The notes: generated by a model from the letters alone, not told the origin. Counted from the first letter of the stretch, positions 1 to 15,507 are shown. The stretch: 64,000 nt of DNA from Amphirosellinia nigrospora (GCA_004123355.1 SCHM01000003.1:5103058-5167057), one strand, 5' to 3'. Made by a program: numbers and translations.

Positions 1-3000
1 TAATAATAAAAATATAATAATTTATAATAATAAGTTAATTTTTACGGATATATTTTATTTTATTAAACGTATTAATTTATTTTTAAAAAATAAAAATTAA
101 TAAAAACTAATAGCAAACAATTATTATTTATATTTTAAACGTTTTTATTAAAACTAACCGTTATATAATAAAATAATAAGCTAATAATTTAAAACAAACT
201 AATATACGTAAAAAAAATTAACCGCAATTATTAATAGCTTTATTAATAAATTTGCTATATAAGCTTTTTAAGCTATAAAATTGTTTAACTAATTATATTT
301 TAAGCTAAAATATTTTATTATAATAAAATAGCTATAATTATTTTTATTTAATAAAAATTATAATATATTTAAATAATAAAAGTTAAATAAAAATAACCGT
401 AATTAATATAATATTATAATTTTTATTTAAACTTATATAAATTTAAATATTAAATTTTTATTAATATTTAAATTTATTATAAAATTAATAAACTATATAT
501 TTTAAGTTATAAAAATAAAATTTTTTTAATAACCGCTCGTAAAAAATACTTTAAAAATAAACTATATTAAAAATATAATAAACTTAAGCGTAGTTTTAAA
601 TAAAATAACTAATTTAATAAACGTAAAAACAAAAAAATCGAAAACGTTAAATTGCTAGCTTAAAAAAAAAAAATTATAAACAAAATTTAATTATAACTAT
701 AAGTATAACTAAAAAAAAAAATATAAAAAAACACGCTAATTTTTTAAAAAAAAAAAAATAATATTAATTTTATTAATAAAAATAAAAATTTTTTTATACT
801 TGCTTATTCGATCTATAAATCGGAAAATAATAATAGTATATTTTATTAAATATATAATAATTTATAAATATTATAATAAAATATTTAATTTAATATATAT
901 ATAAAACCGGTATATTTATATATATAATATATAGCTAATTAAATAAATTATATTTTAATTTTTTACGTAAAAAAACAAATAAATATATTTATATTATACT
1001 TTTTATTTTTATTATAAAATATATTATTTTATTATTTCGAATTTTATAGGTTAAAAATTTTATATAGCTATTTAAACGAAATAATATATTTATAACGTAA
1101 AAAAATATATTTAAAAATAACTAAACTAAATTAACTTTAATTTTATAATAGTTATATAAACGCTTTTTAAGCTATATAAAATAAATAATAATATAAAAAA
1201 TCTTTTAATAATTATTTTTTATACTTAAAAATTAATATTTATACTTAATAAAATAATAAAAATATTATTATTTATTTTAATTTTAAAGCAAAACGTAATA
1301 TTATTATATAAGCTTTTAAATATTTAAAATATATTATTATATATTATAAAAATAAAATTAAAAACATTAAAAAAAAAAATACAATATAAATATTAAGCTA
1401 TATTTTTTATTATATTATAAAAAAAAACGCTAATAGTTTTTTTATTTTAATAATAATTATTAAATTTATATAAATATTTAAAAATAATATTAAGCTTAAA
1501 ATATTATTAAATAATAATTTTTTAGTTTATAAAAAACTATAATTAATTATAAAAGTTAGTAAATAATATTTGCCGGTATAAATAATTATAAATATTTTTT
1601 AAAATATATTTTTTTGCACTATATATATAAAATAATTTATTTAAAAATATATTATTTAAATTAAATATATTATTAAAGTATTAATTATTTATATATTTTT
1701 ACTATTTAATTAAAATTTTTTTTTAAACTTTTATATAAAAATAAAATAGCTATTATTATTAAATCTATTATATTATTAGTAGTAATTATAATTAACTTTT
1801 TGCTAAAAAAAAAAATAATATTAAAAAATATTTATATTAAATTTATTTTTAAATAAATTAATATTAATTTTAAATTATAATATAAAAAATTATTTAAAAA
1901 CTATAATAATAGTTATAGCTATAGCTATAGTTAAAAAATTAAGCTTAAATATAAGCGTTTTTTAATTAATAAGTATTAATTTCGCTAATAATAAAATCGT
2001 TAATATTAAAATATAAATTCTAGCTAATTTAAAAATGTTTATTATTTTAGCGTTAATAAAAGCTTTTTAATAATTTTATATTTAAAATAATTATTATTAG
2101 AATATATTTAACTATTTAAAAAAAAATATAATAGCGATTTTAATTAATATAGTTAATATTATTAATATATTAAAAAAATATAATATATTTTACGAAAAAA
2201 AAAGCATTTTTATATTAAATATAATTTATTTTATAGTTAAAAGTATAATATAAAATAAAGTTTTAAAAAAATATTTAATAATAAATAAAAATTTAAAATT
2301 TTTAATATTATTTCGATTTTTAATATTTATAAATTAATTAAAGTTAAAAAAATAGTTATATTTAATAAATAATCGATTTATATTAAAAATAATTTAAAAA
2401 TTACCGATATTTTTAAACTAATTAATAATATATTTAAAATTTAAACTAATTAAAAAATTATTAATATATTTATTAATAAATTAATAAAAATTTTTTAATA
2501 AATAATTAATAAAAAATAAAACTAAATAATTATTTATATTTATTATTTATTTATAATTAAAAAATAGTTAATATTATATTTAATAAACTATATAGTTAAA
2601 GTTATATAAATAAATTAATAGTTAATTTTTTTTATATATTTTATTTTTATTATATAAATTTAAAAAAAAAGTAATTTTATTTATAACTAGTAGTTAATTT
2701 ATATGTTTTAAATAAAATAGCAGTTTTAAATAATTATTCGCTTTTATTATAATCCGAAATTATTAAGTTTATTTATAGTAAACTTTATAAAATAATAATA
2801 ATATTATTTTTTTTTTTTATTAATTCGGCGTTTATCCGGACTATTATAATTATTTTATAATAATTAACTATTAAAAATTAAATAGTTAATAATTATTTTA
2901 ATAAGCTTTTATAATTCGCTAGTATTTAAATAATATTTTATAAATAAAAACTTTAATTTTTTAAAAAATTTTTATATATTTATTAATAATATTATTATTT

Positions 3001-5740
3001 TTTAGATATTATAAAAAGTATTTATTTTATTTATATATTATTTTTAAAATATTTTGTTTTTATTATATTTTATTATTTCCGAAAAAGTTTTTTTTTTATT
3101 TATTTTTTTATTAATTTATTAAGCTTTTAAATAAACATTTTTAGCTATTTAACTATTATTAAATAATTAGCTATTTTTTAAGATTTAAAATTTCCGAACT
3201 AGCTTAAAATTTAAAATAATATTTCAATAATAATAAATTTTTATATAACTTTTTTTTATATTATATATAATATAGAACTTTTATAGCGTTAAAAATAAAA
3301 TTATTTGCAGAAAAATATAAATTAAATTATATATTTATAAATAACTTTAAAAAATAATAAGCTTATTATTAATTTATTTATTATAAGCTAACTAAAAAAA
3401 AAAAGCTTTTATTTAAATATATAAAATTTAATTTATAATTATATTTTTTTTTATTATTACGATCTAGCTTAATAATTATTTATATAAATAAATAAATTTT
3501 TAAAAAAAAGCTTTAATATTATAGTTTTTTATTTAAATAAAAACTATTAATAAAATTTTAATATATTTTATCTTAAATATTTAAATATTATTAGTTATAT
3601 TTTTAAATTATTATTTTATAAATATTAAACTATATATAAACTTTTTAAATTAAAAGTTATATATATAATATAAATATATAAAAATTATATATTATAATTA
3701 AAGCTACGTAAAATTTATTATAATATTAACCAATTATTTTATAATTAAAAATATTTTAAATTAAACTAAGCTTAATATAACGTTTATTAATTAAGCTAAT
3801 AAGCGTTTTATTAATATTTTTATTTATTTATTTTAATATAAATTATAAATATATTATTTATTTAATAAATTAAATTTTATTTTTAATATATTAAATTTTT
3901 TATACTATATTTAATTAAATAAATAATAATAGTTAAATTAAATAATTAAATAAAAAATTATTTTAAACTAAATTTAATTAGCTAAATTTATTATAAAAAT
4001 AGTTTTTAAAGCTATATTTAATAAAATAATAAAAGCTAAAATTATTATTAATATAATAAAAACTTTAAATATTATTATATTATATACGTTATTTATAAAA
4101 ATAATAAAGTTATTAATAAAATATTTTCGTACTTTAGTTATTTATTTATAATTATTAAAATTTATTTTATAATATAAATAAAAAAATAAATATAAATTAT
4201 ATTTTTAATAAATAAATATATAAGTTTATATAAATAGTTTATAATAATAAGTATTATTTAATATATAATATATATTAAAAAATTAAAACTTTATATTATT
4301 TATTTAAAAACGTATAAAATAATAGTTTATATTAAATATTATAATAATTATAAAACGTACGCTATTAATTATAAAAAACTTTATAATAATTATTAGTTTA
4401 TTTGTTTTAAAAATATTAAACTTATAAAAACTATTTCGTTTAATTTTATTATTAGTTTATTTAAAGTTTTTTTAATAAATATATTTTAATAAATTAAAAG
4501 TTATAACTATTATAATATATTAATATTTATAATATATATTATTTTAAAAAAAACTTTATTTATTTTAAGCAATAAAAAATATACTATAAAAATTAAATAG
4601 CTATATTATTATATAATTATTATTAAATAATTAAAAATTATTTATTAATATTATTTTAAATTAAAATCGTAAATTTATTTTAAACTTTTAGAAAAGTTTA
4701 TAAAAAATATAAAAACTAAGCTTTTTATAATTATTATTTATTATTTTAAAAAAATAATTTTTTAATAAAAAACTAAACTATAAAAATTACTATTTAATAT
4801 TATAACTTTAAATATTTTAAAAATAATTAAATTAATTTGTTTTTATTTTTATAATAAAATTTAATAATATTTATTTAGATTTTATTAAATTTTTACTTTA
4901 TAAATAACTATTTAGTTTTTAATTTTTAAACTTAATAATATATTAATAAAATTAATATTATTAAATATAAAAACTTATATTTTATATATAAATATTTATA
5001 TAAAAATATTAAATTAGTTATAAATTTTATTTTATTAAAAGCTAAATAATATTATAATTAAAATATAAACTAATAAAATTTAAAAAAATAAATAAAGTAT
5101 ATTTATAGCTATATTATAATTATTATTTTTTAAATAAGTTTTTTAAAAAGTTTTTTTAATAATATATTAATTTTTAAAAAATTAAAAATTAAATTAAATA
5201 TTTTATTTATAAATTAAATTTTTTTAAAACTTTTAAAATATATTCCGTTATTTTTTTATTATTTATTATTTTTAAAAAAATAGTAAAATTTTTTTACTAA
5301 TAAATTTTTTTTTTAGTTTAATTTTTAATAATTAATATAATTTTAAAAAAAACAATAATTTTTTCAAAATAAAAATATTTTATAATATTAATTAAACTAT
5401 AATTATATTAGTTTTTAATATTTAATAAAATAAAAAAGCTATAGTTATAAAAATAACTAGTAAAAATCGAAATAATAATTAAAAAATTTTAAAAATTTAA
5501 TTAAAAAATATTAATTTTAAGCAAATAATAAACTTAAAATTAAAAAAAAAAAAAAAACTATAGTTATTATAGCTTAGCTTAATAAATAACCCTATAGTTA
5601 CTTTTAAAAATAAACTTTATTATAAAAGTAATTAAATTAAAATAATAAATTTATATTAATAATATTTTAATATTATATATTAGCTTAAATAATATTAAAT
5701 TATTAAAAATATAATAGTTTTTTTTTAAAGCTAGTATTTA
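1..5740. other. Unresolved decayed AT-rich DNA
   Basis: No gene, terminal repeat or readable protein motif was recognised on either strand by eye. Base composition and texture match the mutated transposons farther right, so decayed transposon sequence is the likely content, but no family can be assigned. Confidence 0.6.
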
Positions 5741-5953
5741 TTATATTTTAATAAAGGGGGTATTTTTATAAAAGGTTTTATTATAAAATAAAGCTTATTT
5801 TATTAATAAATAAAGTTTAGTTTTATAAATTAAATAAAAAAGCTAGTAAACTAAATAAATCTTTTATTTTTAGTAAAAGCTTTATTTAATATTTGTTTTT
5901 TTTTTTATTATTTAATATAAACTTAATATTATTTATTTTAATAAAGCTTATTA
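5741..5953 (+). repeat. RIP-mutated copy of 215 bp direct repeat
   Basis: This aligns base for base with the copy at 5,982-6,198 over about 210 positions. The differences are nearly all C to T or G to A in this copy, for example CCTCACTGCAAAGTGGAG there against TTTTATTATAAAATAAAG here. A run of G (about 5,756-5,760) and the closing stretch around AATATAAACTTAATA are shared. The two copies are separated by only about 28 bp. Confidence 0.85.
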
Positions 5954-5981
5954 ATAATAATTAAAATATTTATAATTATTG

Positions 5982-6198
5982 CTACACTTTAACAAAAGGG
6001 GTGACCTTTACAAGGGGTCCTCACTGCAAAGTGGAGCCTACTCCACTAATAAGTGGAGTTTAGTCCTGTAGATTAGATAAGGAAGCTAAGGACTAGGTAA
6101 GTCTTTTGCTTCCGGCAAGAGCTTTACTTAGTACTTGCTTCCTTTTTTATTACTCAATATAAACTTAATACTACATTATTTTTAGTAAAGCTTACTAA
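5982..6198 (+). repeat. Near-pristine copy of 215 bp direct repeat
   Basis: This is the unmutated partner of the copy at 5,741. It keeps normal GC content in the middle of heavily mutated DNA. It contains a 7 bp perfect hairpin at 6,030-6,047 (AGTGGAG, four-base loop, CTCCACT) and further copies of the GTGGAG motif just downstream. No coding capacity is seen. It may be a solo terminal repeat or a short non-autonomous element, and the exact ends are uncertain. Confidence 0.75.
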
Positions 6199-8497
6199 TT
6201 ATTATATTTAAAATATAAATTTTAAAAGTTTTTATTATTATTTTTAAATAATTATAAAAAAGTTTAACGTTTAAAAACTTATGTTTTACTTTTTATTTTA
6301 ATTTATAGTATATTTTATCGATTTTTTTTATATATTATTTAATATATCTTTTTTTTTAATAAATAAATACAATTAACGATTATTTCGGCCTATTAATTAT
6401 AAATATTTTCTATAATATTTATTAATTAAAATTATTTTAGGCTAAAATTTTATTTCTATAAATATATTATAATTTATATTAAACAAATTAAATAAATATA
6501 TTTTTTTTATACTATATTAAATAAAAAAAAATTGCTTTTAAAAAACTTTTTTATAGTTATTTTAAAGCATATTTTAAACCGTTTTTTTAGCTTTTTAAAT
6601 ACTAAGCTTAAGCTTATTTTCTACTAAATATAATAATTAATAAGCTTAATTTTATTATTTTACTATAAAAAGGTAAACTTATAAAAAAATAATTAAATAG
6701 CTTTAAAATTTAACTATTATTTAATAATTTATATTATCGAGCTTATATATAGCTTAAATATATTAAAAAATATATATATATTTATATAAATAATATTTTT
6801 TTTATTATAATAATTTTTTATTTTTTAAATTATTTTAATTAAAGTTTAAAACTTTAATATTTTTACGTTTAATTTTATAAATATTTTTTATTATAAATAT
6901 AAAAACAAAATCTTATAATAATACTATTTATTATTATAATTATAGCCGCTAAAGCTAGCTTTATTATTTAATAAATTTAAATTATTATTAAAATTATTTG
7001 CTTTTATTGCTATTTTTATTACTATTACTATTATTATTATTTGTTTTAATTAAAAAATATATTCTTATATTTTTTATATTATTTTTAAAGCAATAAAAAA
7101 AAAGCGGGGCGGGGTATTATTACGTTTATTATATTTAGAAATAAAAGCAAAAACATTATTATTATTTTTTTTTTATTTATAGCTATATTATTAAAGTTAA
7201 TTATTATACTGTAAAAAGTTTACTAATTTAATATAGTTAAAAATAAAACATTAATAAAAATATAATATCGATTTTTTTAAAACTTTATAAAAACGCTAAA
7301 ATTTTAATTTATTTATATAATAAAATTAAATTTATCGTTAATTTGCTTAATATTTTTTATAGCTTTTTTATATTTAATTTAATTCGATTTTATTTAAAAT
7401 TATTATTTTATTATTATTTTAAAAATATATTTATAGTTTTTATATTAAATCCTAAATATTAGTTTAGTTTTTTAAACAAAAACTTTATAAGTTTTTAATT
7501 TATTATCGTTAATTAAGCTTTATAATATTAATTTTAGCTTTAGTTATTTTTACGCTAATTTTATTTTTTTATTTTGTTTTAACTTTTTAAATTATATTAT
7601 TAAATAATTTATAAACGTTTTTAATAAAACTTATATTAATAATAATAATGTTTATTTTAATAATTATTACGCTAAAAATTAAAAAAAAAATAACTTTAAA
7701 TAAAAGTTCTTTAATAATAAATTTAACGTTTAATTTAATAATAATTAAATATATAAAAAAAACTATTATATATTAGTTTTATAATTCGTCGTTTTTATAT
7801 AACGTTATAAATAATAACTTAAAAATAAAATAAACTATATATAAATAAAATAAAATAAAATATATATAATTTATAACTATATTTTAATAATAAAACTAAT
7901 ATATTTATTAACTTTAATAATAAACTAAAACGTTTAAAAACTTTATAATAAAACTAGAACATTTAAAATAATTAATTAATAAAAATTTATAATATTTATA
8001 ACTTTATAATAATTTTAGCTACGCTTTAAAAACTAATATTTTAAAATATAAAAATACTTTATTAAGCTTTTTTTAAGGCTAAATAACTAGCTTATTTAAA
8101 AACTTCGTAAAAATATAAAAATAAAAATATAAAATAAATTAATACTAAAACGTAATACTTGCTTTAATTAATAAATATATATAAATTACGCGCTAATTAT
8201 TATAAAAAAATTTATATCTTTCGACTTTAAAAAATTTAAAATAAATAGTTTTTAATATAATTTAATATTTATAATAAAACTATATAATAAAGTATTATTT
8301 TAAAAAAATATTATAAATTATAAAATAAAACTTAATTAAAAAAAAAAATTTATTATTAAATCTACGCAATAAATCTAATAATAAATTCTTTGATTAATAA
8401 TATGCTAGCTGTTTATTTAGATATAAGTATTACTAAGTAGTTTCTTTTTACGCTCCGCGTAAAAAAACCACTAGTAATATAAACCTTTTAAAGGCTT
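6199..8497. other. Unresolved decayed AT-rich DNA
   Basis: AT-rich, with stops in all frames and no recognised motif. A short G-rich patch near 7,106 and simple ATT-type stretches near 7,010-7,040 are the only visible texture. Probably decayed transposon sequence. Confidence 0.55.
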
Positions 8498-8735
8498 TAT
8501 TAATTATATACGATAGTTAATTATTAATTATAATATTAATTGTTTATATAAAATTAGGCTAATATGTCCGCTTAATTTAGTTATATAATATACTATAGTA
8601 AAATTTTTTCGTATAAAAAATTTTTTATATAAAAGCTTAGTTTTTATACAAATAATTAAAAAAATAAATCGATATATATTAATATTTATTTTATTTATTA
8701 TTATATATAATATTATATTTTTTAGCTATTTAATA
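8498..8735 (+). repeat. Left LTR of the 8.5-15.7 kb element
   Basis: Aligns along its whole length with 15,508-15,746. Shared blocks include the stretch around GCTAATATGTCCGC and the run ATTTATTTTATTTATTATTA near the 3' end. This copy is the more mutated of the pair; for example its end reads CTATTTAATA where the other reads CTACTTAACA. Confidence 0.8.
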
Positions 8736-11700
8736 TTAATTAATATTTTTAGCTAAAAAATATAAATTAGTAAAAATAAAAATAAAATTTAAATTTAGTT
8801 ATATAAGCTATGTTTTTTATATTATATTTTAGTTTTTTTAATATTATATTAATAAAAAAAAAATTAATTATTTTAATATATTTTAATATATTTTTTTTAT
8901 ATAAAAGTTTTTAATAAATTTATTATATTATTTTTAATTATTATTATATAAACTATATAAAATTTATAATATAATTTAATAACTTTTTTATTTATAATAT
9001 TTTTAAATATAATAAAAAATAATAATTAATTATATAATAATTAATATAAATAAATATAAAAAATATTATATTTTTAAAAAAATAGCTAAAATAATTTTTT
9101 TTTTTTAGCTAATATTTTATATAATAATATAGCTAAAAAAATCGTTTAAAAACTAATATATTTTTAAATTTTATATAAAAACTATTAACTTTATATATAT
9201 AAAATATTTTATAAAACTTTAAAATAGTTATTATAAATAAATTAATATATAAATAGCGTATTTATATATAAATATAATTATATTTTATATAATTTAAAAA
9301 ATTTTTAAAAAATATTAATAAAAAACTTTAAAATAATAAAATTTAAAATATTTAATAGAATTAATATTTAGATTATTAAAAAAATTTATAATATTTTTAT
9401 ATAAAAAACGTTTTAAATTAAAAACTTATAAAACGGTTAAAAAAAACTATATTATAATTTATAAAAAATAAAATATATTTTAATATATAGATTTTAAATT
9501 TTTATATAATTATTTTAAATAATATTTATATTTTTTTACGCTAAGTTAATAATTTTAAAGTTAATAAAGTTTTTTATATAATAAATAATTTTACGATTTT
9601 TTTTTTAAATAAAAACAAATAAAAAAAAAACAAAAAAATAAATAAAAAAATAGCTACGAAATAACTTATATATATAATTAAAAGCTAGTTTTTTAATTTT
9701 AAATAATAAAATATTATATTAAAAATAAAATATTAAAAATAAAGTTCTAAGAACTTTTTTTAACTATTAAATATTATTTATTATTTATTTTAGTTAATAA
9801 TTTATTTTTTATATAAATAAAAAATATTATATTTTTAATATATATAAAATATTTAGTTTTTAAAAATTTTTAAATTTTAAAGCAATTTATTTATTATATA
9901 TATAAATATAAAAATATTTTATTTAAGATTTAAATTTTTTTACGTATAATATTTAAAATAAAGCTATTTTATTTATAAAATATTAAATTTTTTTAAAAAT
10001 TTTAATAAAAAAATTATATTAAAAAATTTATAATTTATTTTATAATAAAATATAATAGTTTATTAATTATTATTATAAGCTTAAAATTATAAAAAATTAG
10101 TTTTATATTATATTTTTTATAATATTAATTAATTATATAAAAAATTATTATATATATTATATTAGTTTTAATTATATATAAAAAAATATATAATATTATA
10201 AATATATATTTTAATATAATATAAATTATAACTAATATTAAACTAATTAAACTAATATTATTTTTATATAAATATATAAATAAAAAAAACCTATTTTTAT
10301 ATAAAATATTAAATTATAATTAAAAACTATTTAAAGCTTAAAAAATATTTAAAATAAAATATTTAAAAAAATTTATTTAAATATAATTATTATATATACG
10401 TATAAAAATATTTTAAAATTAAAATAGTATTTATTTTTTAAAAGTTTATATATAAAAAATTTTTTTTAGATTTTTTATTTATATTTTTAAATTAAAAAAA
10501 ATTAATAATTTAATATTTTATATAAAAAATAAAAATTTTTTATTATAAATTAATAATATAATTAAATTAACTATTATTTTATATAATATAAAAATATTAT
10601 ATAATATTTTAAAAATTTTTAAAAATAATATATTAGTTAAAATTATATAAATAGTTATTTTTAAAAAAATTTACGTACGAATAAAAAATATTTTATTTAT
10701 TAAAAAAAAATATTAATTAATTAACTATATTTTTTAAAAAAAGTTTTACGCGAAAAACTAATATTTTAATATATATAAAATAATATTTAAAAATAAATTA
10801 ACTTTTAAAGAATTTTTAACTTATTTAATTAAGTATAAAAGCTATTTAAATACGTACGATAAAAAAAAAAAAATTTAAATATATAAAATAAAATATTATA
10901 TAATATTATAAAATAATATTTATATATTATATAATAAAAAAAATATTTAATTAATAATTATAAATTAATTGTTTAATTTATTTATATTTAATAACTAATA
11001 TTATATAAAATATTAAAATATTATTTAAAATATAAAAGCTTTAAAATTTTTTATTATAAAAAAACTATAAATAAAAACTTACGTATAAAAAACTTAAAAA
11101 CTAAAATTTTTAAACTTTTAAAATAATTAAAATAAGCTTTAACAAAAGCTATATAATAACTTTAATTAATATAATAAAAATTAATAATTAGATTAACCGT
11201 AATATTTTATATTTTAAATATTTTTATTTTATTTTTTATTTTTTTAAAAAATATAAATTATTTAAAAATATATTTTAATAATATAAAAAATATTATTATA
11301 TAAAAAATAAAAATAATATTTTTATTATATATAATAAAGCTATTTATTTTTAATATTAGCTTGTATAAAGTAGCTAGTTATTTTATAAAAAATTAAATTA
11401 TATTATTTATATAAACGATTTAAATATTTTTATATAAAAATTATATAAAATATTATTTTATATAAAATATAAAGTCGAATAATTTATTTTAAAAAAAATT
11501 TAAAAATTTTATTATTATTACTAAATATATAATAAAGCTTTATAACGATTTAAATTTATAATTAAAAATAATTATAAATTTAATTATAAAATAATTATAA
11601 ATATTATATAAATAAGCAATTAAAATATATTATATATTATTAATACTATTATATTATTTAAGCGGTAATTTTTTTAAAATTAATATTTATAAAATATATA

Positions 11701-12827
11701 AAAAATATTATATAAATATTAAATTAATATTTATTAAAAACTTGTTAATAATTTATATATAACTTTAAAATAAATTTTTTATCGGATAAATTTAAAAAAT
11801 ATATAAAAATAATTAATATATAATATTAAAATATTTATTAAAATATAAAATAATAATAAAATAAAAATATATATAAGCTATTTAAATATATATATAATAT
11901 TTTTAAGAAAAAATTAATATATATATAAATAATAAATTAATTTTATAAATAAATAATAAAAGTATTAAATAATATTGCTAAATTTAATAGTTTTAATATT
12001 AATTTTTTATTTTTAAAGCTTATTTTATATAAAAAAGTTTTTTTTATTTTTTTTTATTATATAAAAATAATAGCTATTTAAAAAATAATAAAAATAATTC
12101 TATAAACTATATAAGGTTAAAATTAATTATATAATTAATAAATAAAATAAACTATTTTTATATAATATATTTATATTTTTTTTTAAAATAAATTTTAATA
12201 TAAAAAAAAAAATAAAATAAAAAATTTATATAAAATTAAAATAATTAAAAATTAAATATAATTATAGCTTTAATTAATAAATTAATATATTTTTAATATA
12301 TATAGATTAAGCTATATTATTATATAAAAATATTTAAATAAATAATTAAAACTAAAACGATATATAATTTATATAGCTTAATTATTAAAAAAAAAACATA
12401 ATTAGCTAAAAAAAAAAATTTAGCTTTTATTATTATATAATGTTTAAATATATTTATTATATAATATTTAAAATTAATAAATTTTTTTTAATAAAAAAAA
12501 AAATAAGCTTTAAAGTTAATAATTAAACTATATATAAATAAATTATTATAACTTTTAATAAACTATTAAAAAGTTAAATATAATAAAATTAATAAACTTA
12601 TTATATAAAATATTTTTAAATTTTTATATATATTTAAATATTTATAAAAAAAAATATATTTTTTAAGTTTTATTTTATATAAAAATTAAAAAAAAATTAT
12701 AAAATTATAACGAAAAATTTAAACTTATTATATAAAAATATAATAATATAAAAAAATATTATTTTAATTTAATTATTAACAATTTAATAAATAATTAATA
12801 GCTAATTTTAATATTTTTAGTTTTATT

Positions 12828-12890
12828 TTATATAAAATTTTAAAACTTTATATAAGCTTAAAAAATTTATTTAAGCTTATATTTAGTTAA
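12828..12890 (+). pseudogene. Possible decayed Copia reverse transcriptase segment
   Basis: The + strand codons at 12,828-12,863 read L-Y-K-I-L-K-T-L-Y-K-L-K. The Copia family usually has a C-K-L-x-K-A-L-Y-G-L-K type sequence here, and Cys to Tyr and Gly to Lys are changes expected from RIP. The segment is short, AT-rich DNA is Lys- and Leu-rich by chance, and the active-site box that should follow about 50 codons later is not clear. It is offered as a weak classifier of the element. Confidence 0.3.
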
Positions 12891-14869
12891 AAATAAACTA
12901 TTATATAATATTATATTATTTATTTTTAAAACTAAAAAAAAATACTTTTTAAAATTATTTTATATATTATATAACTTTATATAGTTTAATTAAATTTAAG
13001 CTATATTAATTTAAAATATATTATTAATATTATTAAAAAAAAACTTAAAATATAAATATTATTATAATTTATATTTATTAGTTATATATAATAGTTTAAA
13101 TATTTTAAAATAATTAAAATATATAACGGATAATATATTAAACTTTATTACGTTAGATTTTTTATTATACGAAAAAAAAAAATTTAAATAAATAAACTTT
13201 ATATAAAGCTTAAAAAGATTTATTTTTTAAATATTATTTAAATTTAATAGCAAAAAATTTTTTATACAAATAAAATATTATAATAATTTAAAAAAGCTAA
13301 ACTAAAAATTTAGCTAAAATTAACTTTTATATAAAAAATTTATTTAAGTTATATTTTTTAATAAATAAAAAAATATATATTAATAATATATATTAATTTA
13401 AAATATATATAATTTTATTATTATAGTTTAAATTATTAAGCTATAATTATATAATATTAAAATATTAAATAAACGGATTAAATAATAAAAAAATAATTTA
13501 TTAAAAAAGTTTATATTTTTTTTTTAATTTTATTATATATAAACTTTTTTTTTTATAAATAAATTATTTAAAATAATATAAATATAATTTATAGCTTAGA
13601 TTTATTATTATATTTATAGTTAAAATTTATAAAAATATAGCAAATTTAAATTTAAAATCGAAAATAATATTATATATTAAAATTTAAACAAATATAAAAA
13701 AGTTATATAAAATATTTTAATAATAATTATATAATATAATTAATAGTTTTAATAATATTATTATTTTTTATATAATATTTTAAAAAATTATAAAAATATT
13801 TAATTTATTTTTAATATTTATTATTTTATATTTAAATTTTAAATTATTATATAACTATTTAATTAAACTAAAAATAACTTAAAAAAAAAAATAATAATAA
13901 TATTATATTTTTTTAAAAATTATATAAAAAAAAAAATCTTTAAAATATAATAAATTAATAATAAAATAACCTAGCTAATATATTTATTAAGCGTACGTTA
14001 AACTAAATATTAAAACTTTAGTTTTTATAAATAAGCTATTTATATAAATCGAAATATTTATTAAAAAACTATAAAAAATATTATATAATAAATAGCTAAA
14101 TATATATAAAAAATATTATAAAAAATATTTAAAAAAATAATATTATATATAATAATAAAAAAGTTAGAAAATTATAATAAAAATAATAACTAAAATTTAT
14201 ATTTAAAAAATAATATATATAATTAATTTTTTATTTTTTTTTTTTTTTTTTTAAACTTAAACTATATAGTAAAAATAATAAATATTATACGATCGCTATA
14301 TATAAATATATAAGCGCTGCTTTAAAAACTAGTATTATATAATATTAATTAAACAAAACATTTTAATAATTAATATAACTATTATATAAACTTTTAATAT
14401 AAAATAATAATTTAGCTATAATTTTAAATAAAAATCGTATAAAAATATTTTTTTTAATATATAAATTTTATTTATATATTAGCGAAAATAATAATTAATA
14501 ATATTAGAAAATAATATTAATAAAAAACAAAATAATTATATTTTTTTTATTATTATATAATAAAAAATTAGTAAAATATATATTAAAAATTATTTATATA
14601 AAATAAATAAATAAATATATATATATTTATATATAATTAATATAAAAGCTTTATAAGCTTAACTATTAGTAAAAAAGCTATAAACTTTATAGCGCCGCTA
14701 TTTTTTAAGCGTATAAAGTTTTAAAACTATATAATACTATTAAAGGTAAAAGGCGTAAAATAGGCAAAAACCTTAATAGGTTAATAGGTTTAACAGTAGT
14801 TATTACTAATAATAATAATAATTTTACTTTAATTATTTATTAATATAATATTTAAAAAACTTAAAACTT

Positions 14870-14875
<6 letters not shown>

Positions 14876-14909
<34 letters not shown>
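14876..14909. repeat. (TAA)n microsatellite
   Basis: About eleven uninterrupted TAA units. They are followed by an imperfect series of ATTATTGTTAATATTACT-like units to about 14,970 that retain some G and C. Lies in the right interior part of the 8.5-15.7 kb element. Confidence 0.9.
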
Positions 14910-14910
<1 letters not shown>

Positions 14911-15035
14911 CTATTATTAATATTGTTAATATTACTAGTACTGCTAATATTATTGTTAATATTATTGCTAATATTACGTTTATTATATAATAATATTAGA
15001 TTTAATATTATATAAATCTACAAGATTAGTTAAAG

Positions 15036-15124
15036 TATATATATGAAGTATATATATATGTATATATATATATATAATATAAGTATAAGTATATGCGCGT
15101 AAAAAAAAAAAAAAAAAAAAAAAA
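15036..15124. repeat. TA-rich tract followed by A24 run
   Basis: An imperfect (TA)n stretch with TATATATGTATATATATA texture is followed by GCGCGT and an uninterrupted run of 24 A at 15,101-15,124. Simple-sequence DNA shortly before the right LTR. No gene is implied. Confidence 0.85.
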
Positions 15125-15507
15125 TAGAAAAGCAATATAAAAGCGACTTAATTTATATATAATAATAATAAATATAAAAGTAATATATTATTTAATCTTT
15201 TAAAATATTTAAACAAATTAAACAAAAAATTATATATAATAGTTATATATAAATTAGCTTTTTTATTTATATTTTAATTTTTTTTTTATATATAGTTATA
15301 TAAGCATTAAATACTTTAAAAAAACAGCAATTTAATATACTATTAAGCGTTTTTTTATTTATATTTATTATATAATATGTTTAATATTTTCTTTTAGTTA
15401 GATTTTTTATATTAAAAAGAATAATCGTACGAAAGCACGCTATAGCTAAAAAAAAAAAGCTAGTATTATAATTATAGTATTATTTATATATAGAATTAAT
15501 ATATTAG

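Noticed and set aside
7021-7046. ATT/ACT triplet run as a CRISPR or satellite array
   Set aside because: Simple-sequence stretch only, without spacers or a longer period.
13376-13390. Y-I-N-N-I-Y reading on the + strand as a Copia active site
   Set aside because: It lies about 170 codons after the possible L-Y-G-L-K motif, too far, and the flanking residues do not fit; AT-rich DNA yields Y-I-N-N by chance.
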